Source: Emticicia soli (GTDB lineage Bacteria; Bacteroidota; Bacteroidia; Cytophagales; Spirosomataceae). From it: a DNA stretch of 64,000 nt. Made by a program: the position numbers and the translations under genes. The stretch covers positions 62,001 to 126,000 of the forward strand of contig NZ_JBBEWC010000012.1 of the NCBI RefSeq assembly GCF_037860775.1, read 5' to 3'. Each line of letters starts with the position of its first letter. Position 1 is the stretch's first letter. The notes beneath the pieces were generated by a model. It was given only the letters and a program-made list of their open reading frames with translations, did no database searches and was not told where the DNA came from. Of the stretch, positions 61,081 to 64,000 are shown one piece after another.

Positions 61081-62565
61081 CTAATTTTCCATTGCCTTTA
61101 GAGCGGCTTTCATTTGTTGTATCTGTCGTTTTTTCTGGAGTATCACCGGAGCAGCTACACGTTCTTTGCAGTCGAAAAGACTACAACGTTCGCAGGTTTG
61201 GTTTACGTCACGGGTCTGAATCTTGGGGTCTTCCAGAAACTTGAGTTTAGCACGCAGGTTATCGTTCATCTCGAAGCCCATCGTAACGCTTATGTTGATG
61301 TTCGAAATGATATTAAGCGGCCGTGCCATTGTCATTACAAAGTACTGGCTTTTCGAATCAACGTAGTTAGATATTTGCACGCCTACCAGCGGCTCTTTCA
61401 TTTCACCTTTCTGTACCAAGTCCGAAACATCGTCAAGAATGTTCAGCGAAATCCAACGGCGGCAGTAATGTTCCTGCTGAATTTCGTGTGGCGTGTGGCG
61501 ACGAGCCAGATGCATTTCTTTGGTAAGGTGATAATCTTTTTTGCCGTTTGGTGCTTCAAAACGTAAGAAAAAGATACCATCAATGCCAAAATACTTGGGC
61601 AATACATTACTGATGCGGTGGTAGAGGGTTTCGGGCGTTGCCTGAAAATTTTCGGCCAATTCTACCAGTGTATCATTTTTCCAGGTGCTTTGGTTAAATA
61701 ATTGGTCTAGCTTTTCAATCAGTTTTTCTCTCCTAATCAGCACTGCGCCTGCAAAATAAGAGGCATTGAAATTGTTCAGAATCTGCTCAAACGATTTCAC
61801 CTCTACCCACGATGAAGTATAAGGGCGGTCTTTCAACTTCATGTACAAAAAGCCCAACTCACGGCCTAGGGTAAAAGCCCGTTGGTCTGACGTGATTCGC
61901 TTATTAATTAATAAAGTATTGGTTTTAGACAAAAAAACCGAGCGTATGTTGGCAATATGGGGGTAATCTTCTTCGTCGAAATACTTAATCGTAAAGCCGT
62001 ATTTATCGGTGAGTAGGTTTGACAAGAAAAACTCATCAACCTGTTGGTCGGGGCCAATGTTGTTTTCGGCCAGAAAACGGTCTACTGTATCTTCAATTTC
62101 GGGAAAATAATTATCGTGCATTTCCTGATACGAGCGCAACACGGCAAAATAAAATTGCTCAACGGTCATGTTGTAGGTGCGGCCTATTTCAATAATAGTG
62201 CTGATAAAAGCACTCAGTTTGGTAGGTGCGCCCGATAGCAACTCGAGGAGGTCGGCAGGCGAAATGCCAAAGATTTCAAAAGGCAGTTCGGTCAGGAAGT
62301 TCGAATGGAGCAGTTCTGAGATTGGCTCCAGCTTTTTATTGAGTTTCAGCGAAACGAGGCTGTCGTAATCAACACCCATTGCTTCGGCAAGGGCCACAAT
62401 TTTGTCAGATTTCGGATATTTTTTCCCCTTTTCTATTTCGTTGATGTACGACATCGACAGTCCCGATTTCTGGGCAAGGTCGGTCAATGACATACCTTTG
62501 TCTATTCGTAATTGCTTTAATTTTAGTCCAAATACTAGGCGGATGTTGTCGGTATTAAGGCTCAT
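61081..62565 (-). CDS. XRE-family regulator with degenerate ImmA/IrrE domain (ScfR/RamB-like)
   Basis: A 494-residue cytoplasmic regulator. Residues 10-65 are a helix-turn-helix (RIDKGMSLTDLAQKSGLSMS). The central part is an ImmA/IrrE peptidase-like domain in which the HExxH metal motif is replaced by GRELGF, so it is probably not a protease. A C-terminal DUF2083-like domain has the cysteines C458, C461 and C466 (CERCSLFDC). ScfR and RamB, which share this layout, sense acyl-CoA metabolism. The palindrome at 62592-62609 may be its operator. Confidence 0.85.
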   Translation of the reverse strand: MSLNTDNIRLVFGLKLKQLRIDKGMSLTDLAQKSGLSMSYINEIEKGKKYPKSDKIVALAEAMGVDYDSLVSLKLNKKLEPISELLHSNFLTELPFEIFGISPADLLELLSGAPTKLSAFISTIIEIGRTYNMTVEQFYFAVLRSYQEMHDNYFPEIEDTVDRFLAENNIGPDQQVDEFFLSNLLTDKYGFTIKYFDEEDYPHIANIRSVFLSKTNTLLINKRITSDQRAFTLGRELGFLYMKLKDRPYTSSWVEVKSFEQILNNFNASYFAGAVLIRREKLIEKLDQLFNQSTWKNDTLVELAENFQATPETLYHRISNVLPKYFGIDGIFFLRFEAPNGKKDYHLTKEMHLARRHTPHEIQQEHYCRRWISLNILDDVSDLVQKGEMKEPLVGVQISNYVDSKSQYFVMTMARPLNIISNINISVTMGFEMNDNLRAKLKFLEDPKIQTRDVNQTCERCSLFDCKERVAAPVILQKKRQIQQMKAALKAMEN

Positions 62566-62591
62566 TTAATAATCTTTGGTAAAAAAAGGGG

Positions 62592-62609
62592 TTAAGTAAA
62601 ATTACTTAA
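62592..62609. promoter_or_regulatory. Candidate operator palindrome upstream of the XRE regulator
   Basis: TTAAGTAA and TTACTTAA separated by two bases form a perfect 18-base palindrome, 27 bases in front of the regulator's start codon at 62565. Its size and place suit autoregulation by a dimeric helix-turn-helix protein. Confidence 0.45.
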
Positions 62610-62836
62610 TGTTGTTGGTAAGTGTAATTTGTGCTCTTAAAGATATGAAAAAACTTATGATGTGCCTAAAGAATTGGATAAAAGAAAGACAATTTTATTA
62701 CTATACTAAGAATCAGGACGTCAATAATTGTGAACATGGAATTTTTAAAGAATATATAGTTTCATGATTAGTTTACATTCTTTATACTAGAATAATTATC
62801 GATGTAATAAATAAAGCCTTGATTGTGAGTGCTTTG

Positions 62837-62990
62837 TAGTCCCGATAGGGACGATATATCGGTAGTATAATCTCAGGCTCAAAAGTCCAAGTCCCATCGG
62901 GACGATATATTTTTTAATATACCGTCCCGATGGGACTTAGTTTTTATTCAATCCATTTTTTCTACCGATATATCGTCCCTAACGGGACTA
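62837..62990. repeat. Nested inverted repeat, TAGTCCCGATAGGGACGATAT type
   Basis: Outer arms TAGTCCCGATAGGGAC (from 62837) and its near-complement ending at 62990 (GTCCCTAACGGGACTA) enclose inner arms at 62889-62910 and 62917-62939, which carry GTCCCATCGGGAC. All four arms share GTCCC(T)A/T..GGGACGATATAT, so the element could fold as two stacked hairpins. It fills most of the space between the XRE regulator and the aminotransferase-like gene. Confidence 0.8.
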
Positions 62991-63006
62991 AATCTTTCGA
63001 ATTCCA

Positions 63007-63041
63007 ACAAAAAAACCTCCATTGCCGGGGGCAACAGAGGC
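63007..63041 (-). terminator. Rho-independent terminator of the PLP enzyme gene
   Basis: CCTCCATTGCC (63016-63026) and GGCAACAGAGG (63030-63040) form a stem with a short loop; on the minus strand it ends in TTTTTTTG. The gene's stop codon is at 63073. Confidence 0.8.
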
Positions 63042-63072
63042 TATTATTTATTTAGGTATAATTGAGTCTATA

Positions 63073-63999
63073 TCAGGCTTTATCGTGTTGTTTGTCTCTC
63101 ATTTTAAATCCTTTCAATACCTGCTCTTTGTTGAAAGAGCCTTCTTTCTCTAATACCTCAATGTATTCGGCCAGTAGGTCGCAAAGATTTTTTACATCTT
63201 CTACGGTTTGGTATAGGCTCAAAGAAATTCGGAAACCTGAGTGCTTAACCGGTACAGCCGGAACTGTTGACGGGCTTAGTAAGAAATCTTTGCTCATCAG
63301 GAACTGAGAAAAACGAATCAGCAACTCAACACTACCCAAGCCCATAAAGAACTGCGGCGTGTGTGCATAGTTGATGATTGGTAGTTTTAGGTCGATGGCC
63401 TTTTGTTTAAACACCGTGATTAATTCATTAAGGCGCATCTGGCGTTCGTAGATTTCGTCAGTAAGATGAATATCGGCAATGCAAGAAGCGGCCGTGATAC
63501 CTGCGTGCAGGGTAGGGGCCGAGAATCTTAGTGCGCCACCGCAGTTATATACGGTTTGTTTGGTTAGCTTGTTGGGGAATATCAATGCCGAACTAAAAGC
63601 ACCAAAGCCTTTGTTAAGCGAGGTAATCACATACATTTTTTCGTGGCGTGGTATGTTGTGCAGCGCAAAACCTTTACCATGCTCACCAATCCAGCTCATG
63701 CCGTGGGCATCATCAATATATGTTTTGAATTTATCATACTTGTTCATTAGCATCTCGATGTCTTTCATCGGAGCCACATCGCCGTGCATTGAGTAAACGC
63801 TATCGGCCATATACCATACGTTGTCGTATTTCTCGCTTAGTGCTTTTATTCTTCTCTCAAGCATTTCCATTTGGCTATGCTTAATCATCTCAACATGGTA
63901 GCCGTCAGCTTTCAGGGTATTTACAGCTAGCTGTACGCTTTCATGCACAAACTGGTCGAGGATAACGGCGTCGTTGCGCCCAATAATTACCGGAAGGTA
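63073..63999 (-). CDS. PLP-dependent class II aminotransferase-like enzyme (alpha-oxoamine synthase family), 5' end outside window
   Basis: The frame is open to the right edge, so the N terminus lies beyond 64000; 308 residues are visible. It is a fold-type I PLP enzyme of the KBL/BioF/serine palmitoyltransferase group. It shows the dyad YIDDAHGMSW, the PLP lysine in TSLNKGFGAFSS, and a C-terminal small domain with PAVPVKHSGFRISLSL. These enzymes join an amino acid to an acyl-CoA. Which one (8-amino-7-oxononanoate, aminobutyrate, sphinganine or an autoinducer) cannot be decided. Confidence 0.85.
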   Translation of the reverse strand, partial: YLPVIIGRNDAVILDQFVHESVQLAVNTLKADGYHVEMIKHSQMEMLERRIKALSEKYDNVWYMADSVYSMHGDVAPMKDIEMLMNKYDKFKTYIDDAHGMSWIGEHGKGFALHNIPRHEKMYVITSLNKGFGAFSSALIFPNKLTKQTVYNCGGALRFSAPTLHAGITAASCIADIHLTDEIYERQMRLNELITVFKQKAIDLKLPIINYAHTPQFFMGLGSVELLIRFSQFLMSKDFLLSPSTVPAVPVKHSGFRISLSLYQTVEDVKNLCDLLAEYIEVLEKEGSFNKEQVLKGFKMRDKQHDKA

Positions 64000-64000
64000 G

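Noticed and set aside
1..64000. tRNA genes
   Set aside because: No stretch with the T-arm signature GGTTCGAATCC and matching acceptor stem was found in the intergenic regions by eye; a covariance-model scan could overturn this.

Overview
The window looks like a chromosomal segment of a Bacteroidota bacterium, most likely order Cytophagales (Emticicia/Arcicella-like). This is inference from gene content: long PurF-type amidotransferase, DUF2851 and DUF5672 proteins, SPOR-domain proteins, LytS/LytTR two-component pair, LpxH-type hydrolase, ExbB-ExbD-ExbD, few Shine-Dalgarno sites, and promoter-like TAnnTTTG boxes. No rRNA, tRNA, CRISPR array, transposase or prophage gene was found. About 60 protein genes are supported. 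Two are cut by the window edges.

Layout. 1-6.3 kb: end of a membrane protein gene, then nuoL-nuoM-nuoN (complex I proton-pumping subunits) on the minus strand. 6.4-9 kb: cytochrome c, VOC protein, YhhN-like membrane protein, OsmC/Ohr peroxidase. 9.1-17.8 kb: minus-strand run with a large heme/HEAT protein, two glycosyltransferases, a DUF5672 protein, two short-chain dehydrogenases and a zinc-ribbon methyltransferase, which looks like surface-glycan metabolism. 18-26.5 kb: stress-type protein, a tiny basic protein gene (47 aa), hisS, mltG, a thioesterase, birA, rsfS, ftsH. 27-34.5 kb: outer-membrane protein, thioesterase, phosphatase, LytS/LytTR pair, PadR-membrane protein-hydrolase operon. 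34.9-41.1 kb: purF-like gene, two tiny paralogous peptide genes beside an orphan LytTR regulator, pheS, two SPOR proteins. 41.2-46.7 kb: glgE, two DUF2157-like membrane proteins, then a 1.1 kb array of palindromic repeats enclosing a small gene. 46.7-58.5 kb: FAN1-like nuclease, metallo-hydrolase, response regulator, LpxH, CpsB/CapC-like phosphatase, rfbC, pyrF, DUF2851 protein, CCA-adding enzyme, exbD-exbD-exbB. 58.8-64 kb: an AT-rich GmrSD-like DUF262/DUF1524 gene (probable defence), a ScfR/RamB-like regulator, and a PLP-dependent acyltransferase open at the right edge.

The intergenic spaces are unusually rich in palindromic repeats. At least seven sequence families can be told apart by eye. 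Two have terminal inverted repeats and look like MITEs, one of them with a 3-bp target duplication. Several sit where terminators would be expected. The two signals that ordinary annotation does not explain are the 203-bp-period palindrome array at about 45.5-46.7 kb, and the pair of related 45- and 52-residue peptides next to the orphan LytTR regulator at 36.9-38.4 kb.
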